A stretch of 64,000 nt of DNA from Bradyrhizobium altum (GTDB taxonomy: Bacteria > Pseudomonadota > Alphaproteobacteria > Rhizobiales > Xanthobacteraceae): positions 45,481 to 109,480 of the forward strand of contig NZ_JACMYP010000004.1 in NCBI RefSeq assembly GCF_020889705.1, in the 5' to 3' direction. This document shows positions 17,937-27,626 of the stretch, piece by piece (the stretch's first letter is position 1; the number at the start of each line of letters is the position of its first letter). The notes below the pieces were generated by a model, which saw nothing but the letters and a program-made list of their open reading frames with translations, ran no database searches and was not told the origin of the DNA. Position numbers and translations under genes: made by a program.

Positions 17937-19679
17937 CTACGCGCGAGAACGAAGCAGGTGACCGTAATTGTCACGAAGTTCCGATAGATATCGCCGGATG
18001 GCCACCCCGAACCGGTATCGGATCGATTCCGAGGCGGGCGAACCATGCAACTGTTCGCGATAGATGCACCGTATATCCGCCGCGCCGCCCGGCGGGACAT
18101 CGACCATCACTCGAACATGTCCGTCCGTGTATTCGTACGCGCTGAGGCCTTGGTTGACTTCAACGCCCTTTAGGGAAGCGATCTGCGGTTCGCGCTTCAT
18201 GACGCAAATCCGTCGCGTCGTGGGCCCGCCGTTCTCGAAGAGAAGCCGCTCGGCAAGCATCCTTACCAGGATTGTTTCGCCGTCGGATCGAATGCCGTAG
18301 CTGCGGCGAACGGCGTCCTCGAGAGGTCGCCAGCAGAGTTTCCAGCGCAAGGATGCGAGCTGCCGGAGAAATGCGGCCAGGTCGCTACCGTGGCCGCGGA
18401 GAAGGTCGTGATGTCCGGCAATGAAGCACGGCTTGCCCAGGAGTCCGTCAAACGCGAAGTTTTCGATGCCGTGGTCAATGTATCGCCGGGTAAAGATCGG
18501 GAAGCTCCCATACCGGACAATGGCGACACTCCAGAGATCGGCGAGTGTCGTTTCGTTCAGCGCATCATTGGCTGGTGCGACCTCGGTGTTGACGGCCGCG
18601 ATGAAGCCATTTCGCTTGAGCGCCGAGGCGGCCTCCGGCGAGAATGCCCCTTGCGGGAAAACCATCACGTTTTCGTGGTCAAGCGCGGTGTTCTGGCGAA
18701 GGGCCTGCATCCGCGTTCTGGCGGTTTTCAGCTTTCTGTCGAGCAGCTCAGGCGAGCGGGCTGCGAACTCACCTCCTGTGTGATCGCAGCCGTGTACGCA
18801 GACGGACAATTTCCCGCTGCTTTCTCGGAAGGCGGCAACAGTGCCGCGGTTTGTTCGTCTCCAGTTCCACGGAATGAAGGCAATGGTCGTTGCGAATGTC
18901 AGCTTGTCCGCAAGCTGCAACAGGTCATCAAAATCGAGGAGACCGTACCGCGGCCACAAGGGTGGATCGTCAATGATCAGGCAAGCGCTTGTTTCAACGC
19001 TCGTCAAGCAAACGTCGCGGAACGCCCACTTCAGATACATCACGACCGGCACTGCGCCGGCGAAACCCTTCTTCACATCAAAGTAGCTTGCTGCGCGTTC
19101 GCGAACGTCCACGATCGTCAGCGACGAGTCAGCAAAAAAGCGGACACCGGAATAAGTGAACTCGGCGAACAGATGCCCCTCGCGCACTCCGACGATGCTC
19201 TGGAGGTTGCTATTGCGGACGGCGAGTGTGGTATCGGCGCCCCGCTCCAGTTGGATTTGCAGTCCCGACATCGGGCCGCACATTTCGGGAAAAGAATCGG
19301 TGACTGATACGGTCGTCGGGCACTGACCAGAGCCGCGGATTTCCGCCTCGGGATCTCCGGTGATCTGGCGCAGGACGGCCTTGCAGGGGTCGGTTACTTG
19401 AAATCCATAGACGAAAATTGAAGTGGCTGCCGCCAACCATGTCGGAAGCGCCTCAGTCTTGTTGCACTGTAACACTTCGGCGAGACAGGCCGCGGAGGTC
19501 AGGACGGAGAATTGCTGATGACCTGCTGTTGGCGCGGCTATGTTATCCCCGCGCGCTTGGTCGACTGTCAGCGCAGTCCAGGGAATTTCGAAGAGATCAA
19601 GAATTTCGGTCAGGTTGCGATCATTGGTCGATGGAGCGTTACCGCGGAGCAGGAGTGCGATCGAAGTGCCTTTGGCCAT
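17937..19679 (-). CDS. Large protein with deacetylase-like (NodB/DUF2334-type) core, function unknown
   Basis: 580 aa, ATG at 19679. The middle part resembles carbohydrate-esterase-4-fold proteins: ACLIIDDPPLWPRYGLLDFD supplies the D-D pair, KLSVCVHGCDHTGGEFAARS supplies an H-x-x-x-H metal motif, and VMVFPQGAFSPEAASALKRN matches the later P-x-G segment of such folds; a later AGHHDLL adds histidines. The first about 200 residues show no known domain, nor does the C-terminal beta-rich part. No signal peptide is seen, so it is probably cytosolic. It stands alone on the minus strand inside the exopolysaccharide locus. Function is inferred only from the fold pattern. Confidence 0.65.
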   Translation of the reverse strand: MAKGTSIALLLRGNAPSTNDRNLTEILDLFEIPWTALTVDQARGDNIAAPTAGHQQFSVLTSAACLAEVLQCNKTEALPTWLAAATSIFVYGFQVTDPCKAVLRQITGDPEAEIRGSGQCPTTVSVTDSFPEMCGPMSGLQIQLERGADTTLAVRNSNLQSIVGVREGHLFAEFTYSGVRFFADSSLTIVDVRERAASYFDVKKGFAGAVPVVMYLKWAFRDVCLTSVETSACLIIDDPPLWPRYGLLDFDDLLQLADKLTFATTIAFIPWNWRRTNRGTVAAFRESSGKLSVCVHGCDHTGGEFAARSPELLDRKLKTARTRMQALRQNTALDHENVMVFPQGAFSPEAASALKRNGFIAAVNTEVAPANDALNETTLADLWSVAIVRYGSFPIFTRRYIDHGIENFAFDGLLGKPCFIAGHHDLLRGHGSDLAAFLRQLASLRWKLCWRPLEDAVRRSYGIRSDGETILVRMLAERLLFENGGPTTRRICVMKREPQIASLKGVEVNQGLSAYEYTDGHVRVMVDVPPGGAADIRCIYREQLHGSPASESIRYRFGVAIRRYLSELRDNYGHLLRSRA

Positions 19680-20382
19680 GGCGTTGGCGTTTCATCCGTG
19701 GGTTGTGCCTCATCTGTTGGTAAGGCCACCAGGCCTCCTGCAGATTGTTCGTGACCTCGCGCTTGTGCGCCTCTTTTGGGGAATCCTATCCGAAAGATGG
19801 CGATGTTTCCACTATAGGACGGCTGCGCAATGGTGGTCCCCGCCGAACTAATCTGCGGTATGCGATACCGCGGGCTTATCGAGATCAGATCAGGCCTTTC
19901 GCAGTCAGGGATTTGTGAATCCCGCGGCCGGCGTGAACCTAGATTGGCGGCACTAACATTCTGCGAGAGCGCTGCGTCGGGCACCATGCGACGCGTCGGG
20001 TTGCCGCAAACGAATTGCCGACGTGAGGCATTCGCGGGGGTGTGATGCGGAGACGACCGCGTACTGTTGTCCGTCCGGACGTGCCGACCAATATTGCAAG
20101 CAAAAAAGTGATTGATTCCAACATGGTGCCCAGCTCTTGGACGCACCAGGTCCGGCCACTGCACTGCGTGCGAAGCTCCTGGGTTCCCCACGCAAGGGCG
20201 GGGGTACCCCCGATGGGCGTGAACCATAATCCGTGTTCTACCGCGGCGCGCGTGCCCAACCGGCTATCCTAATTCGACGCACGCTAAGGCCTTCAATTAG
20301 GGAGCCAACATGGCGAGATAACCGTGCTCGTGAGGATACTGATATTTCACCATTGCTTTCCTCTGGCGTGATTGTGGCAAAC
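19680..20382. promoter_or_regulatory. Divergent intergenic region
   Basis: About 700 bp between the unknown leftward gene and the rightward amino-sugar operon. The frames across it have no protein-like features. It should hold promoters for both units; I cannot assign boxes. Confidence 0.4.
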
Positions 20383-21543
20383 ATGTCGAAACAATTACAT
20401 TCCAAATTCGTTCCTGGCTTAGTTGATACTCAGAACAAGACCGGTGGCGGGGAAATTGAGACCGCAAAAGCCGGTCCATCGCTCGCCGTCATCGGTTGCG
20501 GCTATTGGGGCGCAAAGCACATTCGTGTTGGCCACGATATCGGCGCAAGAGTGTCGATGGCCGCCGACATGCGGTCTGACAGACTCGAATATGTCAAATC
20601 ACAGTATCCCTCTGTCGCTGTTTCGCGTGATTTCGATGCGATCCTGAATAGCTCGTCCGTCGACGGGGTGATTATCGCCACCCCCGCCGTGACGCACTTT
20701 GAGCTGGCGCGGGCAGCGCTCCAGGCCGGAAAGCACGCGCTCGTCGAGAAGCCGTTGTCCATGACGAGCGCGCATTGCCGCGAACTGATCGCGATCGCCG
20801 AAGAACGGAAGCGCGTGCTGATGGTCGGGCACACGTTCGAGTACCATCCGGCGGTGGGTGTCATGCGCCAGATGATCCGAAGCGGCTCTCTCGGCGAGCT
20901 CTACTACATCGATTCGCGGCGCCTGAATCTTGGTCTCTACCGGCCCGATGCCAATGTCCTGTGGGACTTGGCGCCGCATGACCTCTCGATCATCTTCTTC
21001 CTGCTTGAGGAGGTTGCGCACAACATCGGCGCGTGGGGTTGCGCGCACGTTCTGCCAGATGTCGAGGATGTCGTTTACGCCAAGTTGGGCTTCAAGAGCG
21101 GGCCGACCGCCCATGTGCATGTTTCATGGTTGGACCCCGTCAAGGTGCGCCAGATCACGGTCGTCGGCAGCGATGCGATGCTGGTGTTCGACGACGTGGA
21201 GCCCTCCGAGAAGGTTCGCGTTTACCAGAAGCGCTTCAGGCCGCGGATCAACGGCGATTCATACGCCGACTTCCAGTCGGCCTATCATCATGGCGATGTT
21301 CATATCCCCGCGATATCCAGCAGCGAGCCGCTGAAGCTCGAGTTGCTCGACTTCGTCAACGCAATCAAGACCGGGACGCAGCCCGTTGCGAACGGTGCGC
21401 ATGGCCTGCGCGTCGTCGAAGCGCTCGAAGCTGCATCGGACTGTCTGCGGCTCAACCAGGAGCACCGTGGCAACGGAACACGTCAACCGGCGTTTCTGCG
21501 GCGGAACGCGTCGGCGGGGGCTGCCGAAATTGTCGTTAGATGA
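20383..21543 (+). CDS. Gfo/Idh/MocA-family sugar oxidoreductase
   Basis: 386 aa from the ATG at 20383 (the open frame starts 150 bp earlier). The NAD(P) site is LAVIGCGYWGAKHIRV; GVIIATPAVTHFELARAAL and KHALVEKPLSMTSAHCREL carry the family's E-K-P motif; the second domain has VGHTFEYHPAV and WDLAPHDLSIIFFLL, with the conserved H-D. It is related to WlbA/WbpB enzymes that oxidise C3 of UDP-linked amino sugars. The downstream DegT aminotransferase and acyltransferase genes make a WlbA-WlbC-WlbB-like trio, so it likely produces a 3-keto intermediate (inference). Confidence 0.82.
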   Translation: MSKQLHSKFVPGLVDTQNKTGGGEIETAKAGPSLAVIGCGYWGAKHIRVGHDIGARVSMAADMRSDRLEYVKSQYPSVAVSRDFDAILNSSSVDGVIIATPAVTHFELARAALQAGKHALVEKPLSMTSAHCRELIAIAEERKRVLMVGHTFEYHPAVGVMRQMIRSGSLGELYYIDSRRLNLGLYRPDANVLWDLAPHDLSIIFFLLEEVAHNIGAWGCAHVLPDVEDVVYAKLGFKSGPTAHVHVSWLDPVKVRQITVVGSDAMLVFDDVEPSEKVRVYQKRFRPRINGDSYADFQSAYHHGDVHIPAISSSEPLKLELLDFVNAIKTGTQPVANGAHGLRVVEALEAASDCLRLNQEHRGNGTRQPAFLRRNASAGAAEIVVR

Positions 21544-22189
21544 AGCCTTGCGATGGAAGGCGAGCCCGCGGGAATCCGTTAAGCGGGTGCTTGACATCGC
21601 TGTGAGCGTCTCCGCGATGCTCTTGCTGGCCCCGTTCCTTGTCGCGGTGTGGGTCGCGATCCGCCTCGACAGTCCCGGGCCGGCGTTCTTTTGCCAACGC
21701 CGGGTCGGACGATACGAGAAGCCATTCAATTGCTTCAAGTTCCGGACGCTTCGTCACAAGGCCGACGAGAACGTCCATCGCGACGCTATTCGCAGGGTTT
21801 GGGCGAAGGAGGTTCTCTCGAACGACCCTGATGCCCCATACAAGCTGACAGATGATCCTCGCGTGACGCGCGTGGGGCGGGTGCTGCGGAGAACCAGTAT
21901 CGACGAGCTGCCGCAACTGCTCAACGTATTGCGAGGCGAAATGAGCATCGTCGGTCCGCGGCCCGCGATACCTTATGAACTCGAGTACTTTCGCGACTGG
22001 CATCATCAACGTCACATCGTGAAGCCTGGCATCACCGGACTTTGTCAGGTTCGCGGCCGTGGTCGCCTGGGCCCGGACGCGATGCTCGAGATGGACGTCG
22101 AATATGCAATGAACTGGACCTTGTGGACCGACCTGAAGCTGATTGCCCTAACGGTTCCCGCGGTGCTGCGGGGCCACGGTGCTCGATGA
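21467..22189 (+). CDS. Priming bacterial sugar transferase (undecaprenyl-phosphate glycosyl-1-phosphate transferase)
   Basis: 240 aa from GTG 21467 with AGGAG just upstream; the frame opens earlier at 21386. It overlaps the oxidoreductase gene by 77 bp. One membrane helix (about 40-60, [20 protein letters not shown]) precedes the family motifs: [61 protein letters not shown] and [14 protein letters not shown]. It transfers a sugar-1-phosphate from a nucleotide donor to undecaprenyl phosphate, starting the repeat unit on the inner membrane. The short monotopic form is like ExoY and PglC. The donor sugar may be the amino sugar made by its neighbours (inference). Confidence 0.88.
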   Translation: MATEHVNRRFCGGTRRRGLPKLSLDEALRWKASPRESVKRVLDIAVSVSAMLLLAPFLVAVWVAIRLDSPGPAFFCQRRVGRYEKPFNCFKFRTLRHKADENVHRDAIRRVWAKEVLSNDPDAPYKLTDDPRVTRVGRVLRRTSIDELPQLLNVLRGEMSIVGPRPAIPYELEYFRDWHHQRHIVKPGITGLCQVRGRGRLGPDAMLEMDVEYAMNWTLWTDLKLIALTVPAVLRGHGAR

Positions 22190-22232
22190 GGTTCTCGGGC
22201 AATGGACATGGAATCTGGTGAGGTTTGAAAAA

Positions 22233-23396
22233 ATGAAAATTCCATTCGTAGATCTCAAGGCACAATATGCGACGCTAAAGGATGAGGTGGCCGAGGCGAT
22301 TCGAGGCGTTCTCGAATCCACGCAGTTCATCGGCGGCGAGGCAGTTGCTTCGTTCGAAAGAGATTTTGCTGCCTATTGCCAGGTGCCCTATGCGCGCGGT
22401 GTGGCGAGCGGCACGGACGCGATTCATCTGGCGCTGCGGGCGTTGGGTGTTGGCCATGGTGACGAGGTGATTACAACCGCCCATACTTTCATCGCCACGG
22501 CCGCGGCGATCGTAGCGGCGGGAGCGCAGCCGGTATTCGTCGATATCGATCCCGATACCCACACGATCGATCCGAGGATGATCGAGCGGGCGCTGACAAG
22601 CCGCACGAAGGCGATCGTTGCGGTCCACCTCTTTGGTCAGCCGGCTGACATGGGCCCAATCAAGGACATCGCACGACGGCGCGGCCTCTTCGTGATTGAA
22701 GACGCGGCCCAGGCGCATGGAGCGGAGTATCAGGGGATCCGAACCGGGGCGCTCGGCGACGTAGCCTGCTTTTCGTTTTATCCGGGGAAGAACCTCGGTG
22801 CATATGGCGATGGAGGAGCGGTCACCACCAACAGTGCAGCGATCGCCGAGCGGATCGAACGGTTGCGCGACCACGGTCGAACCACCCATTACAACCACGC
22901 CGAGGTCGGGTTCAACAGCAGGCTCGATGCTCTCCAGGCCGCAGTTCTTCAAGTCAAGCTCCGACGCCTGGATGAGTGGAACGACCATCGGCGGCGTGCC
23001 GCGGAGTGGTACACCGCGGAGTTAGGACACTCGGGCATCAAGACGCCTTTCGTCCGAACGGGATCCACGCACGTCTACCATTTGTACGTGATCACCACGA
23101 ACGAGCGGGACGCAATGCGTAAGAGGCTCGACGAGGTCGGCGTGGCGAGCGGAATCCACTATCCGTTGCCGTTGCATCTCCAGCCTGCATTCGCCTATCT
23201 CGGCTACAAGCAGGGCGATTTGCCGTGCTGCGAAGCGATGGCCGCTCGATCATTGTCACTTCCCATGTTCCCGGAGCTCACGCGCGATCAGGTGCGCGGT
23301 ATCGCCGCGATTGTGCGTGCTGTTGCGGAGCGCGAAACCCACCAGGAACCGCAGCGGAAGCCCGTCGCGATGCACGCCGACGGCGGGAAGGTGTGA
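22233..23396 (+). CDS. DegT/DnrJ/EryC1/StrS-family PLP aminotransferase
   Basis: 387 aa from ATG 22233 (GTGAGG upstream). The N-terminus IPFVDLKAQYATLKDEV is typical of nucleotide-sugar aminotransferases. The PLP site is FVIEDAAQAHGAEYQG, with the internal lysine in FYPGKNLGAYGDGGAV; GFNSRLDALQAAVLQVKL is the C-terminal family signature. It transaminates a 3- or 4-keto nucleotide sugar, most likely the product of the Gfo/Idh enzyme at 20383. It is two bases from the acyltransferase gene that would then acylate the amine. Confidence 0.9.
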   Translation: MKIPFVDLKAQYATLKDEVAEAIRGVLESTQFIGGEAVASFERDFAAYCQVPYARGVASGTDAIHLALRALGVGHGDEVITTAHTFIATAAAIVAAGAQPVFVDIDPDTHTIDPRMIERALTSRTKAIVAVHLFGQPADMGPIKDIARRRGLFVIEDAAQAHGAEYQGIRTGALGDVACFSFYPGKNLGAYGDGGAVTTNSAAIAERIERLRDHGRTTHYNHAEVGFNSRLDALQAAVLQVKLRRLDEWNDHRRRAAEWYTAELGHSGIKTPFVRTGSTHVYHLYVITTNERDAMRKRLDEVGVASGIHYPLPLHLQPAFAYLGYKQGDLPCCEAMAARSLSLPMFPELTRDQVRGIAAIVRAVAERETHQEPQRKPVAMHADGGKV

Positions 23397-23398
23397 CG

Positions 23399-24160
23399 AT
23401 GAACCGAATTAGTGCACGGGCGGTGGTCGAGACCGAGGCGATCGGTGCGGACGTGACGATCGCTGAGTTCGCCGTGGTGCGGTCAGGTGTCACGATCGGC
23501 AACAGAGTGGTCATTCACCCGCATGTCGTGATCGAGAGTGGCGCGAGAATAGGGGACAACGTCGAGATCTTCCCGGGAGCCTATATCGGGAAGGTGCCCA
23601 AGGGGGCCGGCGCGTTGTCGCGGGCTCCGCATTTTGAGGCATGGATCGATATCGGTGCCGATTGTTCAATCGGACCGCATGCGGTCATTTTCTACGACGT
23701 CTCGCTCGGCGCGGGGACCTTGATCGGTGATGGCGCCTCGATCCGTGAACAATCGCGGATCGGCTCGAAGACGGTTGTCGGACGTTACGTTACGGTCAAT
23801 TACAATACGCGTATTGGCGATCGCGTTCGTGTGCAGGATCATACCTGGCTGGCCGGCAATATGACGATCGAGGACGACGTGTTCATATCGGGCTGCGTCG
23901 GCACTTCGAACGACAACGCGATCGGCCGGAACGGCTACGATGGCTCGCCGATGCTCGGGCCCACTATCGCGCGCGGCGCGGCGATCGGCGTGGGAGCCAA
24001 CCTCCTGCCGGGTGTCAGAATCGGTATTGGCGCTATCGTCGGCGCCGGCGCGGTGGTGACGAAGGACGTGCCTGACAATACGCTCGTGACGGGCGTCCCC
24101 GCGGAAGTTCGACGAAAGCTCAACGGGGCCGGCGGCACTGCCGAAGCCTCAAGGGAGTAA
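23399..24160 (+). CDS. Left-handed beta-helix (hexapeptide-repeat) acyltransferase
   Basis: 253 aa from the ATG at 23399, two bases after the aminotransferase stop. Hexapeptide repeats run through the whole protein (GVTIGNRVVIHPHVVIESGA, GVRIGIGAIVGAGAVVTKDV), with a loop GTSNDNAIGRNGYDGSPM before the last turns. It probably transfers acetyl (or another acyl) from CoA to the amino group installed by the DegT enzyme, as in WlbB/WbpD, although it is longer than those. It should be cytosolic and trimeric. ATG and spacing are clear. Confidence 0.83.
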   Translation: MNRISARAVVETEAIGADVTIAEFAVVRSGVTIGNRVVIHPHVVIESGARIGDNVEIFPGAYIGKVPKGAGALSRAPHFEAWIDIGADCSIGPHAVIFYDVSLGAGTLIGDGASIREQSRIGSKTVVGRYVTVNYNTRIGDRVRVQDHTWLAGNMTIEDDVFISGCVGTSNDNAIGRNGYDGSPMLGPTIARGAAIGVGANLLPGVRIGIGAIVGAGAVVTKDVPDNTLVTGVPAEVRRKLNGAGGTAEASRE

Positions 24161-24162
24161 TC

Positions 24163-25143
24163 GTGAGAATCCTCTGTGTCACCAATATGTATCCGAGCCC
24201 GGAGCGACCAGGGTCCGGAGCCTTCGTGTACCAGCAGGTAGAGCAGCTGCGTCGGTTGGGCCATACGGTCGACGTGATCAATATTGTCGGGTCCCAGTCG
24301 AAGCTGAACTATCTGAAGGGCACCTTTGATGTGATGCGAATGACTGGCGTGACGACATACGACATCGTCCATGCGCACTACGGATATTCGGCCTATCCTG
24401 CCATGTTTCGGTTGCGGGCGCCGCTCGTCATCACGCTGCACGGGACCGATGTACTTGGGAATATCCTTGAAAGGCTGTCGACGCGGCTTGTATCGCATTT
24501 CGCCGATGCCGTTATCGTCGTGTCAGAGGAGATGCGGAAGTGGATTCCCGGAACCGTGATTCCCTGTGGGGTCAACCTCGACGTATTCAGGCCGTACGAC
24601 CGCTACGAAGCGCGAGCGCGGCTGCAATGGCCCAACGATAAATTCGTCGTTCTGTTTCCATTTGATCCGACACGCCCTGAGAAGCGATATGATCTGGCCA
24701 GAGCGTCAGTCGACCGGCTGGTGCAGGAGGGCGTCGACGCGCAGTTGATGACGGTCACCAATGTGCCGAACGAGGATATGCCCTGGTATTACAGCGCGGC
24801 AAACGCCCTGCTTCTCAGCTCGGATTATGAGGGGTCACCGACCTCCATCAAGGAAGCTCTCGCGTGCAATCTTCCGGTGGTGTCGACCAATGTCGGCGAC
24901 GTCCGTGAACAGCTAAATGGCATCGCGGGGACGTGGATATGTCCGCCGGACGCCGGCACGATTGCGCGCAGCCTTCGAGAGGCCTTTGATTGGTCGCTGA
25001 ACGGCGAGTTTCAGGGGCGGGCGGCAGTGGCGAGATACGACCAGGCGCTCACCGTGGAAAGAATCGTCGGAGTATATGCCGATGCCCTGTCGAACTTCAG
25101 GGCAAGTGCGGTAGGCAGGCGTTTGCTACGGAGCGGACGATAG
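24163..25143 (+). CDS. GT4-family glycosyltransferase
   Basis: 326 aa, GTG start two bases after the acyltransferase stop, so translationally coupled. The N-terminal half: RILCVTNMYPSPERPGSGAF, then VHAHYGYSAYP and LVITLHGTDVLG; the donor half: VVLFPFDPTRPEKRYDLARA, then LLLSSDYEGSPTSIKEALAC, with E-G-S-P-x-x-x-K-E as the GT4 E-x7-E motif. It is slightly short for the family. Its coupling to the amino-sugar trio suggests that it transfers that acylamino sugar (inference). Confidence 0.87.
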   Translation: MRILCVTNMYPSPERPGSGAFVYQQVEQLRRLGHTVDVINIVGSQSKLNYLKGTFDVMRMTGVTTYDIVHAHYGYSAYPAMFRLRAPLVITLHGTDVLGNILERLSTRLVSHFADAVIVVSEEMRKWIPGTVIPCGVNLDVFRPYDRYEARARLQWPNDKFVVLFPFDPTRPEKRYDLARASVDRLVQEGVDAQLMTVTNVPNEDMPWYYSAANALLLSSDYEGSPTSIKEALACNLPVVSTNVGDVREQLNGIAGTWICPPDAGTIARSLREAFDWSLNGEFQGRAAVARYDQALTVERIVGVYADALSNFRASAVGRRLLRSGR

Positions 25144-25231
25144 CAATGCGCTTCGTGGAGAAAACGTCGTCGCCGGGATCATCGCTTCGGCCGGCGGAGG
25201 CGTGCGGTCATGGTTCTTACGGTGAGCTAGA

Positions 25232-26248
25232 GTGAAGCAGCTCCTCACGAACAGCGTAATCGAAATTGCCCGTTGGTCTGGCCTGATGCCGGCCGTCCGC
25301 AAGATCCTTGCTGGCCGGGCGGCTATCCTGATGTTCCATGAGATCCAGCAGGATGGCCGCTCGGAATTGATGACCGGGACTTCAGTCGGCCTCTTTGAAT
25401 ACTCGCTCAATTGGCTGCGGCAAGAAGGCTGGGAGATTGTGAGTCTGGCGACATCTCTCGAGCGATTGGCGTCGGATTCCAGGACGGGCGGCCGCTATGC
25501 GACGCTTACCTTTGACGACGGCTACCGGGACAATGTCGCGACCGCGCTTCCAATCCTCGAGCGATACAACGCTCCGTTCACGATCTACGTTCCCACAGGC
25601 GCTCCCAAGCGGACATTGCAGGCGTGGTGGCTGGGTTTGCGCGAAATGTTTCGCTCTGGCGACACGGTAACGATCGATGCAATGGACAGGCGATTTCACT
25701 GCCCCCGGCTGCGCGAAAAGATGGCGGGCTTGAACGAGGTAACTGAGTGGGTTCATCAGGATTATCACCGGATCGCAACGCTTGCTCCAACGTTCAACAA
25801 GGCAGGTTTGTCATTGTCGGCCTTGAATGAGGCATACTTTATGGATGAGCGCGAGCTTCAAGGCTTGGCGCGGCATCCTCTCGTGTCAATCGGCGGGCAC
25901 ACCGACTCGCATGCCGCCTTATCGTGCCTTGATAGTGAGACCGCACGAGCCGAAATGGCAGATAACCGCCGCTATCTGGAGCAGTTGCTGCAGCTTCCGG
26001 TTCAGCACTTTGCTTATCCTTACGGTGACTCCAAAGCATGCGGCCCCAGGGAAGCGGGCCTTGCAAAGGACATCGGCTTTTCAACCGCAGTGACAACCCG
26101 GCATGGGCAACTGTCTGATCTCAAATCGGATCATTTTGCGCTTCCTCGTATCGGCGTTGGGGGGCCATTCGATACGACAGCCAGATTCGAGGCGCGCATC
26201 AGCGGCATTCAATCGGCCGCTCACATGCTGTTGGGGTCCCAACGTTGA
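25232..26248 (+). CDS. NodB-homology polysaccharide deacetylase
   Basis: 338 aa, GTG start. The CE4 domain is intact: ATLTFDDGYRDNVATALPIL carries the metal and base Asp pair, and LVSIGGHTDSHAALSCLDSE carries the H-T-x-x-H metal motif; FAYPYG is the third conserved motif and NAPFTIYVPTG lies between. An N-terminal hydrophobic region (about residues 1-35) may anchor it. It likely removes N- or O-acyl groups from the glycan, acting on intermediates or polymer. It lies between two glycosyltransferase genes in the same operon. Confidence 0.85.
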   Translation: MKQLLTNSVIEIARWSGLMPAVRKILAGRAAILMFHEIQQDGRSELMTGTSVGLFEYSLNWLRQEGWEIVSLATSLERLASDSRTGGRYATLTFDDGYRDNVATALPILERYNAPFTIYVPTGAPKRTLQAWWLGLREMFRSGDTVTIDAMDRRFHCPRLREKMAGLNEVTEWVHQDYHRIATLAPTFNKAGLSLSALNEAYFMDERELQGLARHPLVSIGGHTDSHAALSCLDSETARAEMADNRRYLEQLLQLPVQHFAYPYGDSKACGPREAGLAKDIGFSTAVTTRHGQLSDLKSDHFALPRIGVGGPFDTTARFEARISGIQSAAHMLLGSQR

Positions 26249-26310
26249 ATGTAAGGCCGAACCACTCACTGCGAGGTGGACTGAATCAGGTCACTCGGGA
26301 GGGCGTTGAG

Positions 26311-27462
26311 ATGCGCATATTGCACGTTATCGAACGTCTTGGCCCGGGAGGAAAGGAACGACAAATCGTCGAATTGCTGAAAGGGCTTGCCGCTCACAGT
26401 GACATAAGGTCATTCGTCGCTGTTATGGACAAGGACGAGGTTCGCCTCGAAATTGACCGCGAACACGCGCAAGTCATTCAGCTCAATCGCAGAGGCAGAA
26501 AGGATTTGCGCCTTTTCAAGAGCCTGTACGAACTGGTCACCGACCTGAAAATAGACATCATCCACTCGTGGGGCTCGATGTGCTCCATCTATGCAGCGCC
26601 GGTTGCGAAAGTGTGCGGTACGGCTTTCGTAAATGGGTTCGTGCGGGATGCGCCCGCGCATATGACGCTGTGGACTGAGGGGTACTTGAGAGGCAAGCTG
26701 ACGATCCCGTTTTCGGACGTTGTCGTTGCCAACTCGCATGCGGGCCTGGCTGCCTACGGTATTCCCGAGCGCAAAGGTCTTTGCATCTACAACGGGTTCA
26801 GTCCTGAAAGGGTCTCGAACCTAAAGGATAAGACCGAGCTTCGCAGCAATCTGGGGATGGTGACGCCCCACATTGTCGGGATGGTCGCCAACTTTACGCC
26901 GAGAAAGGACTATGAAACGTTCGTTGAGATGGCATGCGGCATCTGCCGTCTAAGGGACGACGTCACTTTTTTGGCTATCGGTAGCGGTGGAACGCTGGAG
27001 CAGGTGCGCGACAGCATCCCGACTGAACATTCGCCGCGCATAAAGCTTCTGGGGCGCCGGAACGACATAGAGAGCATTGCCAATCTCTTCACTGTCGGCG
27101 TTCTCACCACCAATAGCCATTTGCACGGGGAGGGTATTTCCAACGCGATAACCGAGTACATGGCATTGGGTAAGCCAGTTGTGGCAACAGACGATGGCGG
27201 CACTTCTGAATTGGTTCTGGAGGGCCAGACCGGATTTCTTGTGCCGAGCCATGACGCCGGCGCCTTGACCGATCGCGTGCTCAAGCTGCTCGACAATGCT
27301 GAACTCGCCGATCGTTTTGGTGCCGCAGGACGTCGGCGCGTTGAAACGGCATTCTCGCTGGATGCGATGTGCGATGCATATCTCTGCCTTTATCGGAAAG
27401 TGGCGCGCAAGGGGTCGCGCGCGACATGGCAAGGCGCGACCACGAGCGATATGGTCGATTGA
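26311..27462 (+). CDS. GT4-family glycosyltransferase
   Basis: 383 aa from the ATG at 26311, with GGGAGGG about 7 bases upstream. The Gly-rich loop is RLGPGGKERQIVELLKGLAA, and IIHSWGSMCSIYAAPVA follows. The donor half has GMVANFTPRKDYETFVEM, FLAIGSGG and TTNSHLHGEGISNAITEYMA; the E-G-I-S-N-A-I-T-E stretch is the GT4 donor acid pair. It completes the rightward operon that starts at 20383. Its stop faces the leftward asparagine synthase 165 bp away. Confidence 0.87.
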   Translation: MRILHVIERLGPGGKERQIVELLKGLAAHSDIRSFVAVMDKDEVRLEIDREHAQVIQLNRRGRKDLRLFKSLYELVTDLKIDIIHSWGSMCSIYAAPVAKVCGTAFVNGFVRDAPAHMTLWTEGYLRGKLTIPFSDVVVANSHAGLAAYGIPERKGLCIYNGFSPERVSNLKDKTELRSNLGMVTPHIVGMVANFTPRKDYETFVEMACGICRLRDDVTFLAIGSGGTLEQVRDSIPTEHSPRIKLLGRRNDIESIANLFTVGVLTTNSHLHGEGISNAITEYMALGKPVVATDDGGTSELVLEGQTGFLVPSHDAGALTDRVLKLLDNAELADRFGAAGRRRVETAFSLDAMCDAYLCLYRKVARKGSRATWQGATTSDMVD

Positions 27463-27626
27463 TCGTTTGGTCGTTCGATCTCATTCCTGGCAACATGACG
27501 TGCGATTGGAGTTCTGCCAGATGAGTAGTGATAGTCACTTCGGTTGAGCCACCTCCAGGGCAACGTGTGATGCTCCCCACGTCGTTCGCTCGCGTCTGGC
27601 CAAGCCCCAGTCGTCGCCTTGGGCGT

